From Apostichopus japonicus (lineage: Eukaryota > Echinodermata > Holothuroidea > Aspidochirotida > Stichopodidae), in NCBI RefSeq assembly GCF_037975245.1, contig NC_092583.1, forward strand, positions 13,077,264 through 13,141,263: 64,000 nt of DNA, in the 5' to 3' direction. Positions 12,001-27,000 of this stretch are shown piece after piece. Each line of letters begins with the position of its first letter. Position 1 is the first letter of the stretch. Made by a program: the position numbers and the translations under genes. Below the pieces are notes generated by a model that worked only from the letters and a program-made list of their open reading frames with translations, made no database searches and had not been told where the DNA came from.

Positions 12001-15000
12001 CAACATATCACTGTAACTCTTAAGGACACTAATATACAAACTACCACAGACCAGTTTCACTGTCGTTATTAATGTTTTGTAGTTACTGCTTTTGCTTCCG
12101 ATAATATACAATAATTATGTGCAAAGATGGCGGCGTATGGCTTACTTGCAAACATCTCCTGTACAACCTTCCTGGGTGGATTGGCAAGGACACTCCTTGC
12201 TACATGTTGCTCCATAGAAGGTCTCTGTACAAGTGCAATTTGGTACTAAAACAGAATCCACAACTGTAATACAGAGCAAGAAACAAGATTCATGGAAAAG
12301 ATAAGACTTACTAAAAAATATTCAATTACCATCAATTACCCACCCCCATCTGGAAAGAAGATTGCAACACGATTGCTGTACTTTGCTTCTGATTGTAGCT
12401 TTGAATTCTAAACTGGGCTATTAATATTCACAAATATGGACAAATTAATATTATAAATACAATTCATTAAATGATTAGGACAACAGTTTGAATCCTTCTA
12501 TGACTGCCTCAGACCGATCGATTAGTGACAGAGAAACATTCCCCGAATATTTGGTCCATAGTTTTGACCGAACATCTCAAGTATTTAATACCCGAGTTTG
12601 CAATTGATCAAACGTGCTCAACCACGTGGAGAGTAAAACAAGTGAGTATTAACTAATTCATCCACGAATTTCATGTGATTCTCGCCGCAGGGCAATCACT
12701 TTTTAAAGGTTGGTATTAAGAGGAACCTCACGCGAAGATTACTAAAATTGGGGGGAAAAAAATCAAAATGACTTTCGCTTGTTATTTTGAAAAGTAACAT
12801 GGTTCTTTGCCTGCCAAAGAGCTGCATAAATTAAGATGGGAATTTCAATTCAAGAGCACCAAATTTTCCGTTTTTGATTCTCCCCTCCTTTTTATCAAAA
12901 TACTCTCTCAAACTTTTTGGAAAACTTACTGTTGACTCTGCAGGTACCGCCGTTTTGACAGTAGTCTTTACAGACGTCTTCATTTTTAAACTGACAATGA
13001 TCTCCGGCAAAGTTAGGCGGGCAATCGCAGATGTCCAATTCACACTTGCCACCGTTTTGGCAGAGTCCTTCCTCGCAATACTTGTGAGCACACTGGGGGC
13101 CCTTGAATCCATCTTTACACCTGTCAAGATCAAAAGAAATTTGAAAGTTAGACACGGCCGCTAATCTTTCCGTTCTGTTCGTTTTGTTTTCTCGGATCCA
13201 TTTATGAAGGTTGCTTTCTTGCCGGTCACCGCACGGTGATGTCGGCAAACCGTGAGCTACACGTACCGCTGGGATGCAACCTGGATGGACCCGGTCGTCG
13301 ATCGTGACCGTGCGTCTTGACGTAGCGGCCACGACCGGCGATCTTATCACTGACCGTTGCACGATGAAGAAACGACGAGTGCATACACACTGGACGACCG
13401 TCTTCCGCTAACGACCGGGTGCTGGTATTACTAAACTCGCAGAAATACTTCCCTGCGATTGGCTGCATTTTGTGGGACTGGGCAGTCCAAGTCATGAACC
13501 GCTGCGCAATCGACTGCAAGTCGAGTAGACACGAGATGTTGCGTTTCCCCGAAGGAAACGTACGTCGCTGGAAAACTGTGATAAGTTGTGATTCAAAGCC
13601 TAACGTACTCTAGGTCCGACTATCCACGATGTTTCAATGTTACGATGGACGATTGAGTCGACGCAATATTCTACAACCTAATGTAAGTGTTGACAGACAA
13701 CGATGTGTTCACTTTGGAGGGTAGTACTGAGGTAACCATGGTGATGGTGGGTGTAACAAAAACTTAGTAGGTTTTTATAGAGAGTAATTTGCACCAATGA
13801 GAATAAAACTGTGACTCATGGTTCTACAGAAGGGCCAAAAAGACTGCTTGATTGAAGAGGGACATGAGATTGTTATTTCAAATGTCTAACAAAGGAATAA
13901 CTCTGATTTAAAAAGGGAGTGACGGGGGATTGGGGGGGTGGGAGGATAGTGGAGGGGTGAGATACTTACGTGCATGTTGGATCCCGACCAAAAAGTTGAC
14001 AAGTTCCTCCGTTTTGGCAGTATCCATCACAAATATCAATAGGTTCATCTTGATAAGAATCACATGGAAAAAAAGAAGGCAATAAAAAAAAGAATTTGTT
14101 ATATGTTATTAAATCAAGAGGAAGATAATTTCTGTACCAAAGTAAAAAGAGTTGGGGTATGGGAGGTGAGGTGGGGGGGGGTCTTCTTATCTAAAAAACA
14201 GATGATACTATTAAAATCTTGATTGATGTTAAAACACACAGAAAAGGCAGCAGACACATTAGGGATTCCCGAATGTTACATAACTAGAAATATTGACAAA
14301 AAAAGCCACCAAACTGAGTGAAAGTGCTCTTTAATCGAAATAACAATATCAAGAACGACATGATTTTTTTGTCCAAATGAGGTGTTCCTTTATAAGGATA
14401 AGAAGACAAACTGAGAAGTGATACCAAAACAAGGGAAGGGGGGTCGGGAGGGGGTTGTGGAGAGTTGGCGGTGATGCTTCTAGGTAAAGTTAAAAGCAAA
14501 AACAAAGCCAATCAATGGGAGTTTCTCTCCTTAATATGCATAAATGTCATAAAACATCATACAAAAGTGTAACTGTGAACCCACTCCAGACAATTCTGGA
14601 ATCTGTGTGTACATGGCTGTGATTCTTTCCTCCTTTTCAGGGAATATTTCTTCTCGAAACAAAGAAGGGAAATTTTACGAGTAGTTAATTTAAGAGCCAT
14701 CCGTGTAGCCTCCTGATACACGTCACCATTTTAGAGTGTTCAAGACTTGATACAAAACATTTCCAAAAGTATTTTCCCCAAAGAATTTTAATAACAGATG
14801 TTGAAACAGTATTCACTTTACACAAATAACAGGAAGCAAACAACAATGACCAGTAAAAAGGACCTGGACTTTTCTAGAATATTACGATGACATTTAAAAC
14901 CCCATTGTTGTCCAGCAATTACGGCCATCAACACTGTTTGCCGACATCCATGTGTAATATACCTCTCTATGTTATTTGCACCTTCTTTTTCTTTTAATGT

Positions 15001-18000
15001 TTATTGAAAATGGAGAAACAAAATCAATAAAAAAAATAAACCCGATAAGTTTCTTATACTTTACCTGTTGGGGGGAGAGGACAGTCCTCAGAGCCATTTA
15101 CACATTGACAAGAGTACTGGCTGACATCGGACGAGATCAAACAGAACTGGTTTGCACTGCAGGTGGAGTCGCTGCACGGGTTTCCTATTTCTGAGTAAGT
15201 CAAACCAAGACGAGAGAAAAACAAATAATGGATTGGTTTCGACACAGAAAGAACTATGACGTCTTCACTCTTCAGTTATTTGCAGTTGACCAGACTTTGT
15301 ATCAAACTTACTGGGTTGGAGAGCATATGTCAAATGAAGAGATCGTCCCAGATATATTTTGTTTGTTCTCCTCCTTCAACAAAACGAATGTTAAAGAGCG
15401 AGCGATATTTACTAACTAGTTACGATCGATCAAGAACAATCAATCTAACAAACGCTTTTTCACGTATTAAAGTATCGATCGTGTGGAAGGAGGGGACCAT
15501 TCACTCAAGGCCATTTTTTCTTCCCCCCCACCTCCCCTCTTACACCATGGACCATTTTTGAAATGAGGATAGTTCTATTAATCTTGTATTAGCCGATTCT
15601 TTGAAACCTTTTCAACATTAGAATCAATAATACCACAAGTCCACCGTTAAATTTAGACGTATAGCGAGCAGGTGGCAGATTTTTTCTTATCTTGATGACG
15701 TATTTGTCATTGATATATTGGTTTATACCCCTATCTCCTTGACGATATTGACAATGTTCAACTTTTGAAGGCAACCTGCTGTGTACACCACTTCTTCTGT
15801 TTGTGTGCCAAAAAAGGCCCCCTATTAATCATAAAAAATTATAAAAATATCATAAAAACTGAATGCCAAATATCTTGGGTTCTCCTTACCCTGTTGTTGC
15901 TTCTGATCCTGAAAGACGACTAGCCCGGCAGGTCTAGCTAGCCCCTTCATCAAGATGGTGAACCGCGCACGGTAGGGCCCATCCTTGTTGTATTTATCCA
16001 TGAAGAATATCCCGTTCTCGAGGTAGGTCGTGCCATATAGAAAACTCTCAAAGACGTCTATCGAAAACGCGGGAGCGAGGTCTGGGGAGCGGAGAAACAG
16101 TCGAGACTCGAGATGGAAATTACATTTTGCGGTGTGACGGCAGGTTAAATATGTTTTTATCGTACCACTTGTCGGATTATATTCTTATGTATTGCAGGAC
16201 TGCCGCTACTCTTGTACCTGACTGCACACAGGAAATTTGTGCGAAAGGTACGTACATTTTTTTTTAATATATTGTTTTACAGGATGCTGGAGGCACACAA
16301 GCTGAAGAAACAGCATCTGCAGACCCCAAAGCCACATTTATAGCGAGTTGGACATGCAAATTATGTCGACGATAATTTACCATTCTTACACAGCTAGGTA
16401 CCACACCATCTGCTCACATGCTGATTGTCTAACAGTATAAACACAATGGAAAGGACTAGTCATGTGTAAACAGACACACAAAAAAAGTGGGAAATTTCAA
16501 CCTATTTTGTTTATCTGTCAAACCATCTTTATTTCAAATGAAATTTACTTGTTAAGATCACCTATGGTTCTACGGGAAATCAACAGCATCGAGAAATTCA
16601 ACAAAAACACTTCAAGAGAAGGCAGATTTTTTTCGAGACAAGGCGACTAGAAATGAATACCTTACGAGTTAGATTTCAAAGCTGGCAACCAAATCGTTTT
16701 AATAGAAGCTTACTTCACAGAAGACACAAACCTGTCACTTACCTCTTGGAAACTTTTTCACCACGGCAACGTTTCCCCCCCGTAGGTCAGATGAGCCGAT
16801 ATATCTCATTTTGGGATCAGCCCAGTACAGGCGGTCGCCGTAGTAGTCTATGGCCAGCCCTGTTGGCCAGATGAGGTCTCCGATCGGTAATCTTACGAGA
16901 TCGCTACCATCCATTGATGCAGAGTATATCGATGCATTTCTCAGGGTTGTAAAGAAAAGTTTTCTGCGTGGCCGTAGAAAAAGAATAAAAGAAATTAAGT
17001 TAATCTCTGCAGAGACAAATTTAGCTTTATTTTGGTCTTCCAGAATCTGGTCAAGTTTTGATGACTTCTAGAGTAAAAGAACTGTCATATTTTGGTTCCG
17101 GGTATTCATGCTTCTAGGAAGGAGTAAGAATCTTAAGGTACCCTCCTCACTCTACCCTTATGGTGGTAACAAAACCACCATTTAAGTCCTGAAACCACAG
17201 CTTCTAGATTTCCATGACAACCGTGAATATAATAGGCTAGAAAGAGCTAAGGAAGGCTAGGCTTGTCGAGGCTATCCTTTCCAAGACTGGAATATGCAAA
17301 CCTTCATAACACACAGCTTAAAACAAACTTGCATTCAGCCTACCATATCTACCCTACGCAACCAGACAACGAGATGGCGATATTAACCAGCTTTTGGGTT
17401 TCTCTTTTGTTTTGCTGAAACGAAACTCATATTTATGTCGTTTGAAGTCACTATCCCTAGAAATCACCATATTTTAAAACAGTAAAGAAACGAGACAGTG
17501 CGATGGGGATGTGGTTTAGTCGTCTTCCACCGATGCCTTTTAACTTAACGAAGCGATTGTGTCGATTACTATGAAAATGACTGACCCTGTCCTTGGATGT
17601 AGCCTGATCGCAAACGGATCTTCTACTCGTCCTTCGAAGAGAGTGACGGCCTTGTTAGACACGAGGTCCAGAACCCCGATTGCATTCCTACCGGCATCCG
17701 TCCAGTACAGTCTCTGGGTGACCCAGTCCACAGCGATGTGCTTTGGTTTAGCCATTTCATTCACCTGATATAAATTCAATGGATCAGATGCAATGCCTTA
17801 TTTCCTGCAGTTATTGCTATTATCTTAAATAAAACGACAGGGATGATGTGCTTAAACAGATGGCTTGCTAATGCAAAGTAAACACGAAAAGGGAAAAACA
17901 TGCCCTGTAGAGGGACTTCACAGCTCCCTTTAAGACCCACTTAACTAAAGGATTGCTTCTCTCCCCCCCCACTCACCCCGCCGCAACCCACTATTTCAGG

Positions 18001-21000
18001 ACAACCCAGAGAAAAGACAAGCAAGGCTGCAAAACATCCAACCCCCTACCACACCCCCACCTTCCCAAAAGAAACACTGCCATTTCTTATTGTTTAATAG
18101 CGTGCTAGGAGTATTATGATACTCTGCTAAGCACTGACGTTCATTTTTCACAGACAATGGTGCGACTTGCTTGTAACATAACTACAGCAGCCTTCACGAG
18201 AATTCTTCCAATGCAGCACTTGAACAATCTTGAACTTAACTTAGAAGAAGTCAACAAAAAAGTCAATTTGGGGATTTCAGCCAAACTCTTCCCATAGACA
18301 ACTTTTAATGTAGACTCTTTTAAGGCTTTTCAAATGTCTCAAATTTTTTACCTGTTGCAAGACTCCACTGGCGGCCGACTGACTTGGAGCACCGGAGCCT
18401 GTCTCTCTTGTGAATCTTGGAATCGTAGAGCCCCGTAACTGGAAGCTTCCGACCGTTTTGTTCGACGACATCAGCACGTACGCCGAGGTACGGGCGACGT
18501 TGACGTCGATGGAATCTAGCCGCATGCCCGAGAAGGTTTGCACCTGGCTGTACGGTCTGATTCTCCTGGGTGCAGCGAATTTCAGAAACCTCGAGAATGC
18601 AGAGTACTGATAGACCTTCAGTACGGAAGACTCGTCGACGACCAGCAGGAAAGGTGGCGAACCTGAAATTCAAAGGCATCGTTGGGTTTGGGTTACAAAT
18701 TATTGCTGCTTTTCTTCCGAGCGACTTGTCCACTTTTTAAGTGGATTATTATAAGGGTGTTGCTATTTGAATTTCACTAACATTCTTCTTTTCTTAAGTT
18801 TGAACCTCTCGTTGTGAGACTGCGATAGATTACGACAATCCTAACGCGGTTTGGGTATTCACGAATGACAATACTTAACCTGTCTCCTCTACAGATGCAC
18901 TCCTGATCTACCAAGCCTATAACAATAAATAGTAAAAGGATGAACCAAAGGCAGGTTTCCTTTCCTGGCGGTGAAACCTCTCGGACAGAATGTAGTCAAG
19001 ACATGAGTGAGTGAAAATCCAGGTTAGATAAATACAAGCTGATTTGGAAGGGACGAGGGCGCCGAAGGCAGAGTGCATGAAAACACTACAAATTGTTTCA
19101 GCCTAGGTAGATCCTAGTGCACATGTATAGGAGAAGGGGCACACTGACATTCGGGGGGGGGAGGCGGAGGGGGAGGGCCGTAAGCAACCGTAGCCTCCTA
19201 ATCAAATCCGACATGTAGTATGTTTGCATTTCAAGTGGTTCTGATATTGTGGGTGTTTTCCATGTCAAATGTGGGCTAATCTCAACACTCTGGTCTCTAT
19301 TGCAAGGGTGCCCCGTTTCACTTTAAGTCCAGCCCCGCTAAGGAGACATGAACAGAGAGGAGACGAAGGAGATGTGGCCACTCACCGACTGCTTTGCAGG
19401 TGTGCAAGTCTGGCTGATTCGAACGTCCGGCTAGATAATGACCGTCCGGACAAGAGCAGTGGTAGCCGCCGTTAAAATTAGAACAGTCGAACGGACACGT
19501 TCCAAATTCCTGGCATTCGTCGATGTCTACGTGGTGAGGAAAAGGTCGTACGATTAAACAGAATTGAACCAAGTTGAATAACGAATGAATGAATGAATTT
19601 AATTTATCCTTGACCGACTTTTTCATGTTTGCTAATAGTAGTTGTACCAGAGGTCATTGTCTTAAACTCCAAAAGTCAATAAAGTAGGATTAATATTCCG
19701 CATAAATTTTTGGCTAATAGGGTTGTGAATGAGTGGAACGGTTTGCCTGAGAAAGTTGTACTTGCAAGTAGTGTCAATGGGTTTAAGAATGCTTTGGACA
19801 AGCACTATAAGCATTGTAATCGGGTCTGAGTGTTTGTGTCTTCAGTTTTTTTTTCTCTCCTATAGGGTCCTTGATGGGGACTTGAGTGTCCCTCCTGATC
19901 CTTTTTTTCTACTAAACTAAACTGAATTAATGAAAGTTTGTTTCATAGGAAGTCGCCTAAGTGGAGAATAGAGACCTTCCTAAATGTACTCTGCTCTGCT
20001 TCTATTTGTATTCCAAATTACTCAAAATAATAAGCTACTCTACATCCACTGACACTCGATATTTCATATTTCACTACTTATTCAGAGTCGGCTATAATCC
20101 TAACGTGATACAATCTCTCCGATGACGCCCAGGAGGATACTGTAGACGCCGAGCCCTTCAGAGAGTCACTCCAATGTAAACTATAATGAATCAAGAAACG
20201 ATTTGAGAGTTCTCACCGTCACAGCTCCGGGCATCCCTGTTCAACTGCTTGCCTACGGGACAGGAGCATCTCAACCCAGAACGAGTGTTGTTACAATTGT
20301 CGGAGCAAAAATCCTTGCCTTCATCAGATTCACATTGAACTGAGAGAGAGAGAGAAAGAAAACATACTTTACTGTACGCCAAATTTTTCTTAAAGTTGAT
20401 TTTAGTATTTTTTTCTCCCCCAAGGGGTAGGACGCCTTACAGAAGCTCTATGCAAGTGGCGATCATGAATGAACACCCAGCCGATACCTTCTTTGCTTCG
20501 ATGAACATTCAGAGAGTTACGAGTGGGGGTGGGGGGGTGTCATTGTCACACCCATTCTAATAACTCTCTCATCAAAATTCATAACAAGCTGCTTATCACT
20601 GAAGAATGACCGGTGCTCTCGGTTTTGCGAAGAGAAAAAAACCCCAGGTGCCCCTGTCCGTAAACTAGATGTGCCCCTGCTTCCTTGTAATCAAGGTACA
20701 TTTTCTTCCATTTTGTCATGAAAGAGTGTCCTTATATATGTTAATTAGCAAGTGACCTTTTATTTGACAATAATAAAAATATATAAAAAAAAATATAAAA
20801 AAATTAAAAAGCTTAGGTCTTGTTGAAATGAAAAAAAATCAATTATTGGAATTTTGTCAGGATGTTTTGATGCAATATTTGCAGTTTGCTTTCACAAATT
20901 TAAAGCCACATATTCCACTTTCCTTTGACTTTTTTTTCAACCTCCTCCCCCATGGAGCCAGTCCTCTTCCAACGCCCATCTGTCCCAAATTATTTATCTA

Positions 21001-24000
21001 CTCACTTCCTCTGAAGCAGTCGGTTTCGTCGTTTCCACTCTGACAATCTTCTCTGCCGTCGCATACGTTAGTCCAGGCGATGCAGTCTCCACTTGCACAT
21101 TTAAAACTGTCGATGCTGCAGTCTACTGCCGGTTTCTTTGCTTCACCTTTTCCCAGAGAGGGGGAGGGTAACAGGGGTGGGGGGCAAAAAGGAAAAAAGG
21201 TGGGGGAGAGGAAAATAATACCTTTAAAATATCAAATTGCTTCTTGTTACAATTTCACTTATACAAATTGTGGAACAGCGTAAATCGATTAGGCTTCCCC
21301 TTGGAAACCGGTAAGGAAGGTCGTAATTCCACTGTAGGCCTTGCCACCTCTATTGAAAAACAAAGCTAGTCCTGTTTTGGTGACATATTTTGCCTTACTC
21401 AATCCTGATGCTTTTAACCAACTCTAAATCATTTGTGAATCCTAACATTGGACCATTAGAAAATATATATGCCATGAATAAGCCAGCAACAAAATGGTGA
21501 ATGGTCCAACTACCAATTTCAAAGCTTGCTTTATTAGCAATAAAGGAAACATGACAGTTGATTGGGATTATGCTCTTCCAAATAATATGAAATGAATGCG
21601 TGTTAGGGGCTAATGGTGGGGGAGGGGCAGGGGGAGGGGGAGGTGGTACAAGGTTAACTTACAGTTCCTTTCATCGCTAGACAAGAGATGAGTTTTGGTC
21701 GAGTCCCCGCACTGGTCCACCCCATCGCAGAGCATGAAGTCGCGTCGGATACAGCCTTTGCCCAAGTCACACATGTGGTGAGCGATCGAACAAAAGTAAT
21801 CCCCTGTGAAATCACATCAATCAATACATCAATCAATAAATACATCAATCAATAAATACATCAATCAGTAAATAAAGGAACCAATCAATCAATCAATTAA
21901 CAACCAAAAGAGTAAGAATATGATCATTTTTAAAGGCTCACTCGCCTTTTCACAGCAGCACAGAACTTGAATAGGTCAAACAAATGTTATCATTGTTTGC
22001 TGCAAATTATATTAAATATGAGACAAGCAAAGATTACAAACAGGGACAATAAAGATGTCAGTGACCATTTTTATATCATGTCATTGTACCAAATAATAAG
22101 CTATTAAATGGGGGGGGGGGGAAGGATGAGAAGTTTGTTTTTTTGAAAATTTAAAAATTTTACCGCAATCCTGTTCGTCTGTTCCGTCCGTGCAGTCACG
22201 GTCCCCGTCGCAAACAAATATTTCCGGCACGCATTCGGTGTCGTCGCACTGGAAGTCGTCGTCCCGACAGACCGCTTTATCGCCTGTTCCATGAGTAAGG
22301 AGGAGTGGATGCAGAATTTGGGGAAATGAGAAGGAGAGAAATTATTTCATTTCACAGCATAAAGCTTAAATGGTGGTGGCAACATTTGTAGTTTGGAAAT
22401 CTTTCCTAAGACCGAAAAGATAGGAAAAGTTGAGTGCTAAATAATCCCTTTCTATCGCAATTTTTTGGCAGTTTTCAAGATGTTCACTTTCAAAAAAGAA
22501 TGAGCTAGTCCTGCTAACTGTTCCTTTGAGACTAAATTGATGATGAAAAATCGGCTTCTCAGGCTTTCCAGGCCTCAATCTAACTTTTAAGCCATTGTGC
22601 ATATTTTTTCTTTCCTACAACACATACAGAGCACCCATGAATGACATCCAACACCATTTGTCCTTGACAAAGTTAGTTAAACGCGTCATAAACACTTTAT
22701 CTGAGGTCATAGAAAGTCCTACAGGCATTCATGAAGATAAGGAACAGTTGATATCCTTTGCAGATGCATAGAACAAAGCCTTGTGCCACTCTGTAAACTA
22801 AAGAGATCCCGCCCTGCAGTTCTACAGCATTCAAGCACACACCACTGAGAGATTTTACCACCTGTCCCCCGATTTCGGGGGACAGAGGGGGACAGAGGGG
22901 GACAGACTCAAAATTGACAGAGTCCCTGTAAATTTCATGAGGTTCCATGTACTCTCCGCTATTCATTACAAGAGTGCTCTGAAGTAGGTTTCGAAAAAAA
23001 TCATTCTTGTTTCTAGAGGATGCACTCCAGAAACTTGATCATTTGACCATGGTCTCTACAAATGTAGCAGCACCACCAAACGCTGAGATGCCCTGAAAAG
23101 GTCTGCCAGTCCATGAAAATGTACCATGCAGACCCCTCTCCCCCCCTCCCCCCTCAAAAATCGATGCTTCACTTGAGCCGGTCGACATCAATATCAATTT
23201 GCGGGCCAAACAAAACATTTCTGGAAGAAACATGGTAATTTTGCACCGGGCGATCTATGATGCCCTTATAACCCTATTCTGGAAAATATAGTTCTCAACT
23301 TACAATTCTCTTCATCAGATCCATCAGCACAGTCCCACTGTCCATCACATACCCACCCAGTCATTAAACAACGATTGGTCGATACGCATTTGAAGAGACC
23401 CTGGCAGTCATGTTCATCTGTAGAAAAAAGAACGAGAGAAGAGAGAGATGAATGAGAGAGGAGAATCAATCGCAGTTATTTGAACATCATCATGTTTCCA
23501 ACATGAAGGGTTCGCAGGAAAAAAATAAATAAAAACACACAATTTCAAACCCTTTCGTGACATTTTCTAGATCCTGCCAACCCCATTCTTTCACACAAAA
23601 AAATAAAATAGACAGATTTAAAGAAAAATGCCATCCCAAAAGATTAGAAGATTTAGGGAAGAAAAAATGTCGCAAACTTGTCCCAAGATTGGATGTAAGA
23701 TTTAACCACCCTGTGGGATTCGTTGATTGTAGACCAAACCCTACTCCAAGATTTTTGGGTTCCTTTCGGCAAACATTGATCGGGCGGGGGGGGTGGGGGG
23801 CATGACCACTGTTCCAGCGGCAAAATTATTGACAGAGCCTATTGCCTTGTTTAGGTTTGATGGTTAATTGAATACAACCTAGTTTGACTGGCTAAACCTT
23901 CAACTACTCCAGGAAGTATGTCATCTGGGCACATGCTCCTCAAAACTTTTACTTGCGCTATTATAATCCTCTTGTCAATTCGTTCCTGAAACTTGATACA

Positions 24001-27000
24001 TTTGGAATGTTTTATTTTAATAGCTGTCAATGTTCTCTGTGGTCCTTTTTTGTCCCTCATCACACTCCAATTTTTTTTGGGTATAAATATTATTTCCTCT
24101 GTGGATAGATGATACAAATGTTTCTAAAGAAACATCCAGAGACACTTTCAGCAACATAAAGATGCTACCAGGATGTGGTTTTTGGCCTAACCATGCAGAT
24201 ATTTTCAACTAGTTTGCTATAAAAACCAATAAATTTCAGCCATCTGATGATCCTTTCACCTACCACAATTTGACTCGTCGGTCCCGTTACTGCATTCGAG
24301 TTCGCCGTCACATTTCCAGTTGTCCGGGATGCAAATGTTGTCTTCTATACAGAGAAATTCATCTTCTTCGCAGTCTTCATTCCCTACAAGAAAAAAGTCA
24401 GAAAAAAAAAAAGACTTAAAGAATGCTTGCGAACGTTGTTTAATACCAATAGGTTTCGGAAAGGTTATCGGGACAGATTTAGTGCAATTTCAAAACCTTG
24501 ATAATAGGAGAAAAATTTGTTCGCAAGATTATGTTTACATCTTTGATATCACTGATCAAAGAGAATTTTACATGGCAACAGCTTTTGCAGATTCCACGGT
24601 TACCCAAACATTCAAATGCTCTGTTATAGGAGACGATAATTCTAAATTTATTTGACACAAGCTATTTGAAAGAACTGACAATCAACTTCTTCAAAAATTG
24701 CATGATTGTTCTTCTTCATGTATCCATTCAATACTGCATGACTTTTCCACTCTGAAATTTAGTGAATTAAAAAAAGGCCATGATTTTCGTTACTTTCCAT
24801 GATCATTAGCAATGCCACTCAGAACGATCTGGGTATTACAAGGATATTAAAACAAACTGAAAACAGATTTAAGGGAAGACTATTCTTCATAATTCAGTAT
24901 CCGGCATATAATAGCTGATATTTTACAAGACAGATTTAAGGGAAGACCCTTCTTAGTAATTCAGTATCCGGCAGATAATACGTCCATGACAATTTTAAAA
25001 AGAAGATGAAATAGCTCAAATTCACAAGACAATCTTTAAAGAAACAAAAGACACTGATTAGCATTCAAAAAACAGAAATAGCTAAAAAGGAGAATGGACA
25101 AATCCAAAACTAAAGACATAATTATGAAACAGAAGAAAGAATAGCCAAGTAAAAGGAAAGAGAAAAAGAGAAAAGAGAAATTAACGAGCATCGCAACAGA
25201 CAAAGGAATTGCCACAACACATTTTAGACACACGAAGCCAAACGGAGTTAGAACGTCGTGATTAACACTTTTTTGTCAGTTCCTAGCTCTTTATTGTCAT
25301 GACATTACCAAAAAAAATATTATCCTGATTTGGTTGACGATTGCTTACCCGGACATTCCTGTTCGTCTGATTGGTCTGAGCAATCGATCTCGCCGTCACA
25401 TTTCCAGCTGTCTGGTACACACTCATTCGTCGTCTCGCAGGCAAACCAGGTTTCCTCGCAAGTAATCGCAGCTGATGGAGAGAAAACAAAGAAAATGAAC
25501 AACGAGGCTCTCCAGCTTTTTGACAAAGGGCGCTGTCACAGGTCCCAATCTGCATCATCTGCAGTCTGTTTGCTAGAGATCTCTGAACTGCAGTACTGAC
25601 ATCACGATGAGTCTGATGATCCTTTGCAGACTGGCACCCTCAGGTGATAGACTGGCTCATGGTTCCACCTGTACAGCTTTCCGAACGAATGACATGCCTA
25701 AGACGCAGATTTACGTGCTTTGAGCATGTTAATGCACTCGACTCGAAACTTTGAGGGCAAAATATGTTTCAAAGAGATCTCTTCTTTGATGCTTACTAAC
25801 AAAATTGGCTAAATCGGATGATGACATCAGCTCCCCGTTCAAGACCCAAATGTTAATGTTCCATCTATTGTCTTATAACTTCTAACAACATTTCAACTTT
25901 TTTCTTTCCTTCTTTAACTAAAATTCATACAATAACTTCCTAGAATTCCACAGATGACATCCTACAACCGTTTTGTCTTGACAAACTTGTAATGGCCCAA
26001 TTTGTAATCTCGGGATGTAGAAGTATTTATTGTGACTTGTGGTGGTCTTGCCACTGGACTGTGTAGTCCAGCCACTCGTTGTTGATGATTCTCTGACATT
26101 TAATTGGTCGTTTCCTAAAATATGACCGTGGTATAGACGCACAATCTGGACTAAATTACATTTTTTATTTTTACCGTCCATATACAGCATATCAAAACTT
26201 CGATCGATCTGAGGAAGAAGATACTACATCCTTGCACCCGATGAACGTTACAAAGGTTTACTTACGACAGTCGCTCTCGTCGCTGTGGTCGGCACAATCG
26301 TTTTCGTAGTCACATCGCCAGAGCAGCTCTATGCAAACACCGCCACCGCAGTCAAATTCGTCGTTACCGCAGACTAAACATTTGAAAAAGAAAACCATGG
26401 TCGTGATAAAAGACAGAATAATGATCACGATGCTACAGCCTAGACAGGAACATTGCTGTGTCAGACGTTTGTAACGGTACATAATAACTTTGTAAGCGAC
26501 ATCCTTCTAGAAGCAATTTTATAGTAGAACGAATACGAACAGTTGAGACATAGTGTCTAAACGACAAACTGTTGCAGCTACAAAAAATCCTCATGGATCA
26601 ACATAAAACAATCGTGGCGACCCCTGACGACCTGCAGCTGTCTATTGTGCAAAACTGTGGAGCACCACAGAGCATGTCCTGTTCTGCCAACCCCCCTCCC
26701 CCCCTCAGCATCCTACTTTTGACATCGTAGCTAACCCCCTCCCCCCTCAGCATCCTACTTTTGACATCGTAGCTAACCCCCCTCCCCCCTTCCCTCCTTC
26801 AGCATCCTACTTTTGATATCGTAGCTAACCCCCCTCACCCCTCCCCCCTTCAGCATCCTACTTTTGCCATCGTAGCTAACCCCCCTCCCCCCTCCCCCCT
26901 TCAGCATCCTACTTTTGACATCGTAGCTAACCCCCCTCCCCCCTTCAGCATCCTACTTTTGACATCGTAGCTAATAGAATAGCTACTTTAAACATGTATA

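Noticed and set aside
12874-13519. ORFs extending through E57 into the CpG-rich block
   Set aside because: The EGF cysteine pattern stops exactly at the splice sites; beyond them the sequence has no module.
22366-22966. Two open frames on the minus strand between E46 and E45
   Set aside because: No cysteine modules, no matching phases and no splice signals; E45 joins E46 directly and completes a cysteine codon.
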